11,775 nt of DNA. It comes from Candidatus Methanofastidiosum methylothiophilum (GTDB taxonomy: Archaea; Methanobacteriota_B; Thermococci; Methanofastidiosales; Methanofastidiosaceae). Shown piece after piece: positions 6,479 through 11,775 of the stretch. A program made the position numbers and the translations under genes. The stretch lies in contig LNGD01000039.1 of the NCBI GenBank assembly GCA_001587675.1, forward strand, positions 1 through 11,775. Direction: 5' to 3'. Positions within the stretch are counted from its first letter, which is position 1. The number at the start of each line of letters is the position of its first letter. The notes under the pieces are model-generated. The model was not told the DNA's origin, ran no database searches, and saw nothing but the letters and a program-made list of their open reading frames with translations.

Positions 6479-7288
6479 TTATTTTTTTATTGATTCTAAA
6501 TAAGCATTTAATGAAGGCGCTATTCCTTTATCTTTGGATATCTTTCTAATTTCTTCAAGAGTTCCGGAACCATATTGAAGAGCTTTTTTTCTTCTGTTTA
6601 TAATTTCATCTGGGGCACCAAGCGAAGAAGCAATATCTCTCAAAACATGTTTTCTTAAATTATCATCTGGTCCTTTTAGATTTTCACAAATATCGATTTC
6701 ATTTGATATTTTTCTTACTTTTTCATCTAAGAAAGGCGAGAGAAAATTAATGCCAAAATGTCCAAATATTTTATATTCTCTTCTGTTTAAGATTTCACTT
6801 AGTTCTTCAACATCTTTATTCCTTAATTCAAAAGGATTTTTTTTATCTAACAATGCACGCCTATATTTGTCATATCCAAAAAACAGTTCATCTGCACCCT
6901 GGCCAGATAGACAAATATCAAAATCATCTTGATATATTCTTTTTGCTATAAGATAAAATGTTGAGCCTATCAAAACATCAAGTCTATTCTCTGCCCCAAT
7001 TATTTCAATAGTTTTCTTAATACCCTCTACCATGTCTTTATCTGAATAATTAATTATTCTAAGTTCTGATTCTAAGGATTCAGAGGCAACTTTTGAATAA
7101 AAAAGATCTTTTGAGTCATCATTTCCAATTGTATACAATATTGGGGTGGAATAGTTTTTAACTAAAGCTGCAGTGATGTAGCTGTCAACGCCACCAGAAA
7201 AAGATACTGGTACAGTTTCACGAGTATCAATTAGATTAGAAACTGATTCTGAAAGAGATTCAATTAAATCATCTCTTATAACGCCCAT
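6479..7288 (-). CDS. Stand-alone asparagine-synthetase-type PP-loop enzyme
   Basis: This 269-residue protein corresponds to only the ATP-pyrophosphatase half of asparagine synthetase B (Asn_synthase domain). The PP-loop SGGVDS (31-36) binds ATP. LSGQGADELFFGY (127-139) is the AsnB signature, SPFLD (184-188) follows, and the family's C-terminal lysine/glycine motif reads RKKALQYGSG (233-242). The glutaminase domain with its N-terminal Cys is absent, so it must use free ammonia, a separate glutaminase, or another nucleophile. It should adenylate a carboxylate and form an amide or similar bond; the substrate is unknown. Its ATG overlaps the 3' end of the JAMM gene by 13 bases (ATGGGCGTTATAA), so the two are translated together. 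It is the last gene of the cluster. True aspartate amidation is possible, but the tie to a JAMM protease argues for something more specific. Confidence 0.85.
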   Translation of the reverse strand: MGVIRDDLIESLSESVSNLIDTRETVPVSFSGGVDSYITAALVKNYSTPILYTIGNDDSKDLFYSKVASESLESELRIINYSDKDMVEGIKKTIEIIGAENRLDVLIGSTFYLIAKRIYQDDFDICLSGQGADELFFGYDKYRRALLDKKNPFELRNKDVEELSEILNRREYKIFGHFGINFLSPFLDEKVRKISNEIDICENLKGPDDNLRKHVLRDIASSLGAPDEIINRRKKALQYGSGTLEEIRKISKDKGIAPSLNAYLESIKK

Positions 7289-7647
7289 ATTATTTCGTAC
7301 TCCAGAGATTCTCCACTCCTTGAATAGACAAAATAGTCATCTTGTTCATAAGGATATCTAACAATTATATGGACTTTTCCATAACGTGAAAAAAAGTTTA
7401 GATCTCCCTCTGAAGGATTTCCATTTCGTCCGGGATGAGAATGAACTGATCCAATTATTGTATGATCAATTGGTAGGCTAAAATGAGATATTGTAGAAGA
7501 ATTTTTTCCAAATATACTGAAAGGAGAGAGAACAACTTCAGAGATAATTCCTTTGTCCTCTCTCAAAAAAGCAGCAAATTCGTTAGGATAGGTATTCTTT
7601 GCAGCATTGGATATGAAGTCTATTAAGTCATTGTCTATCCTAATCAA
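7276..7647 (-). CDS. JAMM/MPN metalloprotease
   Basis: The product is a 123-residue single-domain JAB1/MPN protein. The full catalytic set is visible: E23, then the zinc motif H69-S-H71-P with S79 and D82, which is exactly H-x-H-x7-S-x2-D. Archaeal relatives remove ubiquitin-like SAMP proteins from isopeptide or linear conjugates, and some bacterial relatives process sulfur carriers. The compact size matches these stand-alone enzymes. An in-frame TGA lies two codons before the TTG at 7647, and no ATG occurs anywhere inside, so the TTG start is well supported, with GAGGA about ten bases upstream. It lies six bases after the regulator gene and overlaps the PP-loop enzyme by 13 bases. The substrate may be a SAMP conjugate or a product of its neighbour; that part is inference. 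Confidence 0.88.
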   Translation of the reverse strand: MIRIDNDLIDFISNAAKNTYPNEFAAFLREDKGIISEVVLSPFSIFGKNSSTISHFSLPIDHTIIGSVHSHPGRNGNPSEGDLNFFSRYGKVHIIVRYPYEQDDYFVYSRSGESLEYEIIWAL

Positions 7648-7653
7648 AAGATT

Positions 7654-8094
7654 TCATTCCTCATCCTTGGTTATAGGATTATCTACTCTTTCAATTTTTA
7701 TCTTGAAAGGGAGAAATGGCGTTCTAATCTCTTTACTGTCTTTTAATAATTCTTCAAGTTTCAGGAAATCATTTAATTCTTTCTCTAACTGCCCTATCTT
7801 TCGCTCAACAAGTTTTGATGGAGAAACTGCTGTGTATTTTTCGCCACCTTCCTCGTATTTTTCTATAACTTTCATTTGTAACATAGAATCCAAGGCTTCA
7901 CGGCACGTGCTGGGATATATTGAAGTTCCCTCTGCAATGTTGTCAGAGGAAGATTTTCCTGATTTTAAAAGATATAAGTAGATTTTGACTTTAGATTCTG
8001 TGTCTAAAAAGAATTTTAGCATTTCCATTAGTCCCTTATCTATATCACTTTTTTCCGGAACATTGAACTTTATTTCTTTTGCATATTCCTTCAT
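7654..8094 (-). CDS. TrmB-like winged-helix regulator
   Basis: This 146-residue protein has a central winged helix-turn-helix. Helices lie within 34-74 (SKVKIYLYLLKSGKSSSDNIAE, then TSIYPSTCREALDSML) and a beta wing at 77-91 (IEKYEEGGEKYTAV). A charged helix (94-118) that could form a coiled-coil dimer follows. This matches TrmB/MarR-like archaeal regulators without the large C-terminal ligand domain of full TrmB; the tail (120-146) is short and acidic. The ATG at 8094 has GGTGA four bases upstream. The earlier in-frame ATG at 8121 lies upstream of the predicted transcript start. It is first in a trio with the JAMM and PP-loop genes and probably controls them, perhaps by autoregulation. No ligand can be read from the sequence. 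Confidence 0.75.
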   Translation of the reverse strand: MKEYAKEIKFNVPEKSDIDKGLMEMLKFFLDTESKVKIYLYLLKSGKSSSDNIAEGTSIYPSTCREALDSMLQMKVIEKYEEGGEKYTAVSPSKLVERKIGQLEKELNDFLKLEELLKDSKEIRTPFLPFKIKIERVDNPITKDEE

Positions 8095-8121
8095 TTTTTC
8101 ACCTTTCCTTTTATATAACAT

Positions 8122-8140
8122 CCTATTTTATAAATTTCAT
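8122..8140 (-). promoter_or_regulatory. Internal promoter of the regulator-JAMM-PP-loop trio
   Basis: The minus strand reads GAAATTTATAAAATAGGA just past the rpiA stop. With normal spacing the transcript starts near 8104, leaving about ten bases including GGTGA before the ATG at 8094. A second TATA-like stretch (TTATATAAAAGG, 8117-8107) lies closer to the start and may be an alternative or a regulator site. Confidence 0.55.
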
Positions 8141-8805
8141 TTTGACTTGATAAATTCTATTTTTCCATTTTTCATGAGTATTACTTCACATTTACATGTA
8201 AATATACCATTTTCAAAAATACCTGGAATATTATTAAGATCCTTTTCCATACTTTTTGGATTATTAATAGTAGTATAAAGGTCTATTATGAAATTTCCGT
8301 TGTCAGTTATTACCGGCCCATCCTTTTTCTCAGCAATTCTTAGTACGGGCTTACCCATTGCCTTTAAAGAATCTAAAACATTCCTATAAGCCATCGGGAA
8401 AACTTCAACTGGTGCAGGAAAAGATTTTCCTAGAGTCTGAACTAGTTTTTTCTCTTCACACACTACGATAAACCTCTTAGCGCAGTAATCAATAATTTTT
8501 TCCTGCAAGAGTGCACCACCCCTACCCTTCAAAAGATAAAGGTCAGGATTAACTTCATCAGCACCATCAATCGCAATATCAATATCGTGTTCATCAAGAG
8601 TAGTAATTGGTATTTTTGATTCTATTGCCAATAATTTGGCTTGAAAAGAAGTTGGAACGCCATAAATTGATATTTCCTCTTCCTTTATTCTTCTACCAAG
8701 TTCCTTTATTGTGAAAGCAGTAGTGCTACCAGTTCCTAGGCCGACTATATCACCATCTTTTACTAAAGATGCTGCATACTCCCCTACAGATTTTTTATCA
8801 TCCAC
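8137..8805 (-). CDS. rpiA: Ribose-5-phosphate isomerase A
   Basis: This enzyme of about 222 residues interconverts ribose-5-phosphate and ribulose-5-phosphate in the cytoplasm. GLGTGST (22-28) binds the phosphate. DGADEV (80-85) holds D80 and D83, LLKGRGGALLQEKI holds K93 and the general base E102, and CKCEVIL closes the protein; these correspond to D81, D84, K94 and E103 of the E. coli enzyme. The start is the GTG at 8805, seven bases after the GGAAG that forms the last codons of the upstream membrane-protein gene, and five bases past that gene's stop. A longer reading from 8880 would add 25 residues unlike the family and lie inside the upstream gene. It is cotranscribed with the upstream membrane protein. 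With deoA nearby it points to pentose-phosphate turnover from nucleotides. Confidence 0.94.
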   Translation of the reverse strand: MDDKKSVGEYAASLVKDGDIVGLGTGSTTAFTIKELGRRIKEEEISIYGVPTSFQAKLLAIESKIPITTLDEHDIDIAIDGADEVNPDLYLLKGRGGALLQEKIIDYCAKRFIVVCEEKKLVQTLGKSFPAPVEVFPMAYRNVLDSLKAMGKPVLRIAEKKDGPVITDNGNFIIDLYTTINNPKSMEKDLNNIPGIFENGIFTCKCEVILMKNGKIEFIKSK

Positions 8806-8809
8806 TCTA

Positions 8810-9943
8810 TTACTTCCTTCTATTCTTAACTGAGTTCTCGTAATCTTCCATGGCCTTTTCAAGTCTTTTAATGTCTTCAATTAAATCTTGAGTATTGTCG
8901 ACTCTTCCATATGGGCGATATCTATTTGATACAATTTCTCTCCTTTCAGGGCGTTCCCTTTCAACAGTTACCGGTGCCGGGATTGGCCTTTGTCTTTCAA
9001 TTCTCTCGGGCTGTGGAGGAGGTCTATCTTTGCATTCTTCCTTATTTATTGTAACTTTGATGTTTTTGCTTTTCCTTACTCCAATTACCTTCTTCCAACT
9101 TGATAAGAACACCATTGAAGAGTCTAGACCACAAATAAATGTGAATATTATAAGAAATATCCCGAGATTTGAGTTTCCCCAAGCACTTAATTTCTCAAGT
9201 GGTGTAGGCTCAGCCGGTTTCTTTACAGCCTCAAAGAACACGCTTGTAGGAGGTGCAGAATAATAGACTACAAACGATTTTACTCTTTCTGTTGTTTCAG
9301 GCGTAATCTTTGTTATGGTATATTCATCTGGAACTTTAATTCCATTTATACCTGCATTTCCATAAGGATATGAAAATGAAATATTGATATTGTTATCCTC
9401 AAGCAATATTGAAGGATCAGAAGACCCACGGTCAAATACAATCCAAAACTCCCCATAAAATGAATCAACTGTAGCATTTAAAGGCAATTGATAATAGTAA
9501 TCTCCAACTCGTTTATAAGTCAATGATAGAATGGATATTTTTCTATTGACATCTCCATCCCTTAGAAAGTATGATTCACCTGCGTTCATATAAAGTGGCT
9601 TTATTGATGTCACGACATCTTTTGCCTGAGCTGGTTCAACAAAGAATCTTTTTGATCTATCTGGATCATTTACAAATGATATTTCCATTTTTTCTATCCC
9701 TGAATTTCTTGGAATGTAAACGTTCATCTTCAAGATTATTTTATCCTGTTGGATTATGAAACGAATATCTGAGAGCCTTAAATTTTCATCCGGCCTTACT
9801 GTTCCTTCAGGACCTAAAAATTTCATCTGGAATCTATAATGCTGAGAACTTGACTCAGTTTGGGCTGCAACATATGCAATGAATAATGACAAAGTAAACA
9901 AAATAAGCATGATTGAGATCGATAGCCTTAGCTTCCTATTCAT
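8810..9943 (-). CDS. Signal-anchored single-pass membrane protein with basic cytoplasmic tail
   Basis: This 377-residue protein is unrecognised. Residues 1-28 are a signal peptide (MNRKLRL plus a hydrophobic core ending AYVAAQ). About 225 residues of extracellular, strand-rich sequence follow (for example FYGEFWIVFDRGS, NINISFSYPYGNAG), with one NAT and one NIS sequon. A Pro-rich stalk (242-249) leads to one transmembrane helix (260-282). The cytoplasmic part has KKVIGVRKSKNIK, a Pro/Arg/Glu-rich linker (307-335) and a C-terminal helix (350-376) likely to form a coiled coil. The topology resembles a surface sensor or a scaffold linking the envelope to the cytoplasm. ATG 9943 is chosen over a TTG three codons upstream; a TATA box 26 bases earlier makes the message leaderless. 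rpiA begins five bases after its stop, but no functional link is evident. Confidence 0.78.
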   Translation of the reverse strand: MNRKLRLSISIMLILFTLSLFIAYVAAQTESSSQHYRFQMKFLGPEGTVRPDENLRLSDIRFIIQQDKIILKMNVYIPRNSGIEKMEISFVNDPDRSKRFFVEPAQAKDVVTSIKPLYMNAGESYFLRDGDVNRKISILSLTYKRVGDYYYQLPLNATVDSFYGEFWIVFDRGSSDPSILLEDNNINISFSYPYGNAGINGIKVPDEYTITKITPETTERVKSFVVYYSAPPTSVFFEAVKKPAEPTPLEKLSAWGNSNLGIFLIIFTFICGLDSSMVFLSSWKKVIGVRKSKNIKVTINKEECKDRPPPQPERIERQRPIPAPVTVERERPERREIVSNRYRPYGRVDNTQDLIEDIKRLEKAMEDYENSVKNRRK

Positions 9944-9962
9944 AAACAACAATTTGGGAAAG

Positions 9963-9980
9963 AATATTTAAATCTTTCTA
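9963..9980 (-). promoter_or_regulatory. BRE/TATA promoter of the membrane protein-rpiA transcript
   Basis: The minus strand reads TAGAAAGATTTAAATATT (9980-9963), a good BRE and TATA box with its centre about 26 bases before the ATG at 9943. This implies a leaderless transcript. It faces away from the promoter at 10064-10075, making 9944-10112 a divergent control region. Confidence 0.65.
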
Positions 9981-10063
9981 AAAACATTAAATTATCGTCT
10001 ATAATCTATAACATTTTCTTTAAATAACGATGGAAATTAATTATTAATTATCAGTTTTTACAA

Positions 10064-10075
10064 ATATTTATATAG
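10064..10075 (+). promoter_or_regulatory. TATA promoter of the coiled-coil membrane protein
   Basis: ATATTTATATAG lies about 43 bases before the ATG at 10113, so transcription should begin near 10096 and leave a leader of about 17 bases with AGGTGG (10102-10107) as the ribosome binding site. A pair of TAATTAT direct repeats (about 10038-10051) sits just upstream. Confidence 0.6.
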
Positions 10076-10112
10076 ATATTTTTTTAAATTTTATTTGAAA
10101 AAGGTGGAATTT

Positions 10113-10589
10113 ATGAGTAAAAGTATAATAGCAATACTTGGATTGCTTGTCCTTATCTTAGGTGGAACCTCATATTTGTTCTATACTGAGAATAAGGATT
10201 TGAAAGATGATATTGAAGCATTAACAATTGAAAAAAATCTACTTACTGAAGAGCGAGATGGTCTTAAAAATCAAATCTCTACAATGATCCCTGTTTCTGA
10301 GAAAAATGCACTGAAACTCGTAGATGCTTACATATGGGAAAACGGTCAAAAAATATCAGGAACAAAATCATTTTCTTTTCATCCTTACAGCCCAACAAAC
10401 AAAATAAAAGATACCGGCTCAGTATTTGAAATAGAGGTCTTGAGAGGAATTGGAAAACTTGATGGAAATAATCTAACAGTTAGCTACCACGCTTTGAAAT
10501 TTGAAGTCAATAAAAATACTGGTGAAGTAGTTTTCAAAGGAATTGGTGAGGCTTCATTCCCGAGTACTGTTTATATAAGAGTCTCTTAA
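10113..10589 (+). CDS. Membrane-anchored coiled-coil protein
   Basis: This 158-residue protein is unrecognised. An uncleaved signal anchor covers 4-24 (SIIAILGLLVLILGG...), and a charged heptad-like helix (27-57) would form a coiled coil outside the membrane. The C-terminal domain (62-158) has the layout helix (KNALKLVDAYI), strands, then GEVVFKGIG, which weakly recalls a PepSY-type fold; I treat that as a guess. The ATG at 10113 has AGGTGG five bases upstream; a TTG at 10095 would lie before or at the transcript start. Its stop overlaps the stop of convergent amzA by two to three bases. The genes on either side do not explain its role. Confidence 0.72.
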   Translation: MSKSIIAILGLLVLILGGTSYLFYTENKDLKDDIEALTIEKNLLTEERDGLKNQISTMIPVSEKNALKLVDAYIWENGQKISGTKSFSFHPYSPTNKIKDTGSVFEIEVLRGIGKLDGNNLTVSYHALKFEVNKNTGEVVFKGIGEASFPSTVYIRVS

Positions 10590-11179
10590 CGATGTCCTCT
10601 AAATAAGATATTCAAACAGTCAATACAATATTTTTTCTTTTTTTCATCTATATCATAGATATCTTTAGATATATTCATAGCACAACCCGGATTCTTACAG
10701 TGATCAAGGCCCAAAGTATGACCTAATTCATGAAGCGCCTCTTTTAACGCTCTTTCCTTAATTAAAAAAGTACTTTTGAAATGATTTTCTAGAGGCGCTG
10801 TTGAGATTATAGCTATATCTTTCCCAACTTCAGCTTCACCAAACAATAGTCCGGCAAATCCTTGTTTAAATATTTCGACATCTACTATTACAAGTACCTT
10901 TAAAAGAATGGCCGCTTGCCCAAGTCTCTTCAAAGAATCCTCTCGCTTGGTCTGTCCATAAGAAAATAGGCTATGAGTGTTATATTTTCCAATATGGGAC
11001 GTATAAGCTCCACTTGGGATTTTATCAACTTCAATTGTGCCTGAATTATTATAGAAACAAGTTGCTTTTATGCCGTTATCGTAGAGTACATTTTGTAATT
11101 CTTTCTGAAAATCAAACAGAAATTTTTTATCGAAGTCACCAGCAGCCGCTAATCTAATGTATACCCTGTCATAAGTCAT
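10586..11179 (-). CDS. amzA: Archaemetzincin (zinc metalloprotease)
   Basis: This 197-residue protein of the archaemetzincin family (AmzA/AMZ, M54) shows the hallmark zinc site HELGHTLGLDH (150-160), with H150, H154 and H160 as ligands and E151 as the base. C161, C166 and M168 (the metzincin Met-turn) follow, then C185 and C188 for the second, structural zinc. The gap between the Met and the third Cys is 16 residues here; the family pattern is usually given as 17. It has no signal peptide, so the protein is cytoplasmic. The length is normal for the archaeal form. The start ATG at 11179 lies about 28 bases after a TATA-like box and has no Shine-Dalgarno sequence, so the message is probably leaderless. 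Natural substrates are unknown; the archaeal enzymes are often reported as poorly active on general proteins. Confidence 0.93.
   Translation of the reverse strand: MTYDRVYIRLAAAGDFDKKFLFDFQKELQNVLYDNGIKATCFYNNSGTIEVDKIPSGAYTSHIGKYNTHSLFSYGQTKREDSLKRLGQAAILLKVLVIVDVEIFKQGFAGLLFGEAEVGKDIAIISTAPLENHFKSTFLIKERALKEALHELGHTLGLDHCKNPGCAMNISKDIYDIDEKKKKYCIDCLNILFRGHR
10630..10645 (+). terminator. T-run terminator of the coiled-coil protein gene, inside amzA
   Basis: The plus strand reads ATTTTTTCTTTTTTTC about 40 bases past the stop at 10589. It is the antisense of the KKKK stretch (residues 180-183) of amzA, so the terminator is written in the lysine codons of the opposing gene. Confidence 0.4.
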
Positions 11180-11200
11180 TAAATGCCAAATGACTCAGGG

Positions 11201-11214
11201 CACTTAAAAGTTTT
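11201..11214 (-). promoter_or_regulatory. Promoter of amzA
   Basis: The minus strand reads AAAACTTTTAAGTG, a fair TATA-like box about 28 bases before the ATG at 11179. It would give a leaderless message. It lies back to back with the tmk promoter. Confidence 0.45.
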
Positions 11215-11232
11215 ACGATTAATGATTGATTT

Positions 11233-11250
11233 ATCCTAAAATATTAAAAA
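11233..11250 (+). promoter_or_regulatory. Promoter of tmk
   Basis: CCTAAAATATTAAAAA is a TATA-like stretch about 27 bases ahead of the ATG at 11272, so the leader is at most a few bases. An inverted repeat (AACTAA/TTAGTT, 11249-11266) lies over the expected start of transcription. Confidence 0.5.
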
Positions 11251-11266
11251 CTAAAGAGTCTTAGTT
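11249..11266. repeat. Inverted repeat at the tmk start site
   Basis: AACTAA, a six-base spacer AGAGTC, then TTAGTT form a perfect 6-bp inverted repeat between the tmk TATA box and its ATG. In this position a bound dimer could block initiation. The arms are short and AT-rich, so chance is a real alternative. Confidence 0.3.
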
Positions 11267-11271
11267 ATTGC

Positions 11272-11775
11272 ATGAATAGATTCATAGTATTCGAAGGCAT
11301 TGATGCTTCAGGAAAAGAAACACAGGCAAAATTACTTTCATCATTTTTAACAAGCAAGGGCTTTGAAGTTCTATTAACCCATGAGCCTATATACGAAGAT
11401 CCCATTGGAGAGGTAATAAAGAAAAATCTTCAGAAAAAGATTTCCCTTGCATCTGAAACTGTTGCAATGCTTTATGCAGCAGATAGGTACGAACATTTTA
11501 TAAAAATAAAAAAAGCGCTTTCTGAAGATAAATTTGTAATTTCAGATAGATACAAATATTCCAATATGGCGTATCAAGGGGCAAACGGCGTTGATCCCAA
11601 ATGGATTGAAGAAATTGAGAAGTATTCCTTGGATCCAGATATAGTTTTTTACATAAGAGTAACACCAGAATCAGCAATGAAGAGGCGAAAAGAAAAGGAC
11701 CTTTATGAAGAAAATTATGAATTCCAAAAAAAAGTTTTTGGCATTTATGAAAAACTATCTAAAAAATACAATTTA
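11272..11775 (+). CDS. tmk: Thymidylate kinase, 3' end off the window
   Basis: The first 168 residues of dTMP kinase, which makes dTDP from dTMP and ATP for DNA synthesis, are present. The P-loop is GIDASGKET (9-17). HEP (37-39) stands where many relatives have REP, ADR (70-72) follows, and DRY (92-94) contacts the nucleotide with SNMAYQGA after it. Positions 133-145 hold the basic LID region (ESAMKRRKEKD). The reading frame is open to the last base, and about 25-40 residues are missing by comparison with the usual length near 200. The ATG at 11272 starts almost directly after the predicted transcript start, which suggests leaderless translation. It is divergent from amzA, with which it shares a 92-base control region. 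Confidence 0.93.
   Translation, partial: MNRFIVFEGIDASGKETQAKLLSSFLTSKGFEVLLTHEPIYEDPIGEVIKKNLQKKISLASETVAMLYAADRYEHFIKIKKALSEDKFVISDRYKYSNMAYQGANGVDPKWIEEIEKYSLDPDIVFYIRVTPESAMKRRKEKDLYEENYEFQKKVFGIYEKLSKKYNL

Noticed and set aside
7607..8278. Two plus-strand open frames of about 97-124 codons
   Set aside because: They are antisense to the regulator and to rpiA, rich in Ser/Phe/Leu as expected of the complement of Lys/Glu-rich genes.
8895..9263. Plus-strand open frame of 122 codons
   Set aside because: It is antisense to the Pro/Arg-rich tail and stalk of the membrane protein; its Gly/Ser/Leu-rich reading is a shadow.
10036..10052. AT-only repeats (TAATTAT twice) in the divergent region
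   Set aside because: Low-complexity AT sequence is expected here; there is no sign of an origin or CRISPR-like spacing.
1..11775. tRNA, rRNA, CRISPR, insertion sequence or prophage
   Set aside because: No cloverleaf-like GC-rich stretch, no spaced direct repeats, and no transposase or integrase motif was seen on either strand.

Overview
The window looks like a piece of an AT-rich euryarchaeal chromosome. The evidence is a tetraether lipid synthase (Tes), an archaeal-type AMP phosphorylase, an archaemetzincin, a TrmB-like regulator, and promoters made of an A-rich BRE plus a TATA box about 25 bases ahead of leaderless or GGTG/GAGG-led starts. A low-GC methanogen-related lineage would fit, but the sequence does not fix the taxon. 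I see no rRNA, tRNA, CRISPR array, insertion sequence or phage gene; the content is mostly housekeeping plus several poorly characterised genes.

Layout. Bases 1-228 are non-coding and end in the promoter of tes (229-1788, +). A leftward five-gene cluster (5949 down to 1757) follows: deoA (AMP phosphorylase), a two-helix membrane protein, a DUF362 protein with a 2x[4Fe-4S] ferredoxin tail, an AhpD/CMD-fold protein without its catalytic cysteine pair, and nfo (endonuclease IV). The first three genes are coupled by stop/start overlaps, and nfo overlaps the 3' end of tes by 32 bp. A short divergent region (5950-6067) with a near-perfect palindrome separates deoA from a small secreted protein (6068-6457, +).

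A second leftward cluster runs from 9943 to 6479: a large signal-anchored membrane protein, rpiA (GTG start), then, from its own internal promoter, a TrmB-like winged-helix regulator, a JAMM/MPN metalloprotease and a stand-alone asparagine-synthetase-type PP-loop enzyme. Divergent from this cluster is a membrane-anchored coiled-coil protein (10113-10589, +), which meets archaemetzincin (amzA, 11179-10586, -) tail to tail. Thymidylate kinase (tmk) starts at 11272 and runs off the right edge.

How the genes fit together. deoA and rpiA both belong to the phosphopentose side of nucleotide metabolism (AMP to ribose-1,5-bisphosphate; ribose-5-P to ribulose-5-P), and tmk supplies dTDP. tes builds membrane-spanning lipids. 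nfo repairs abasic sites. The regulator-JAMM-PP-loop trio is the least explained unit and the best candidate for an undescribed system. DUF362-ferredoxin and the CMD-fold protein suggest a redox function attached to the deoA transcript, but nothing in the sequence names it.
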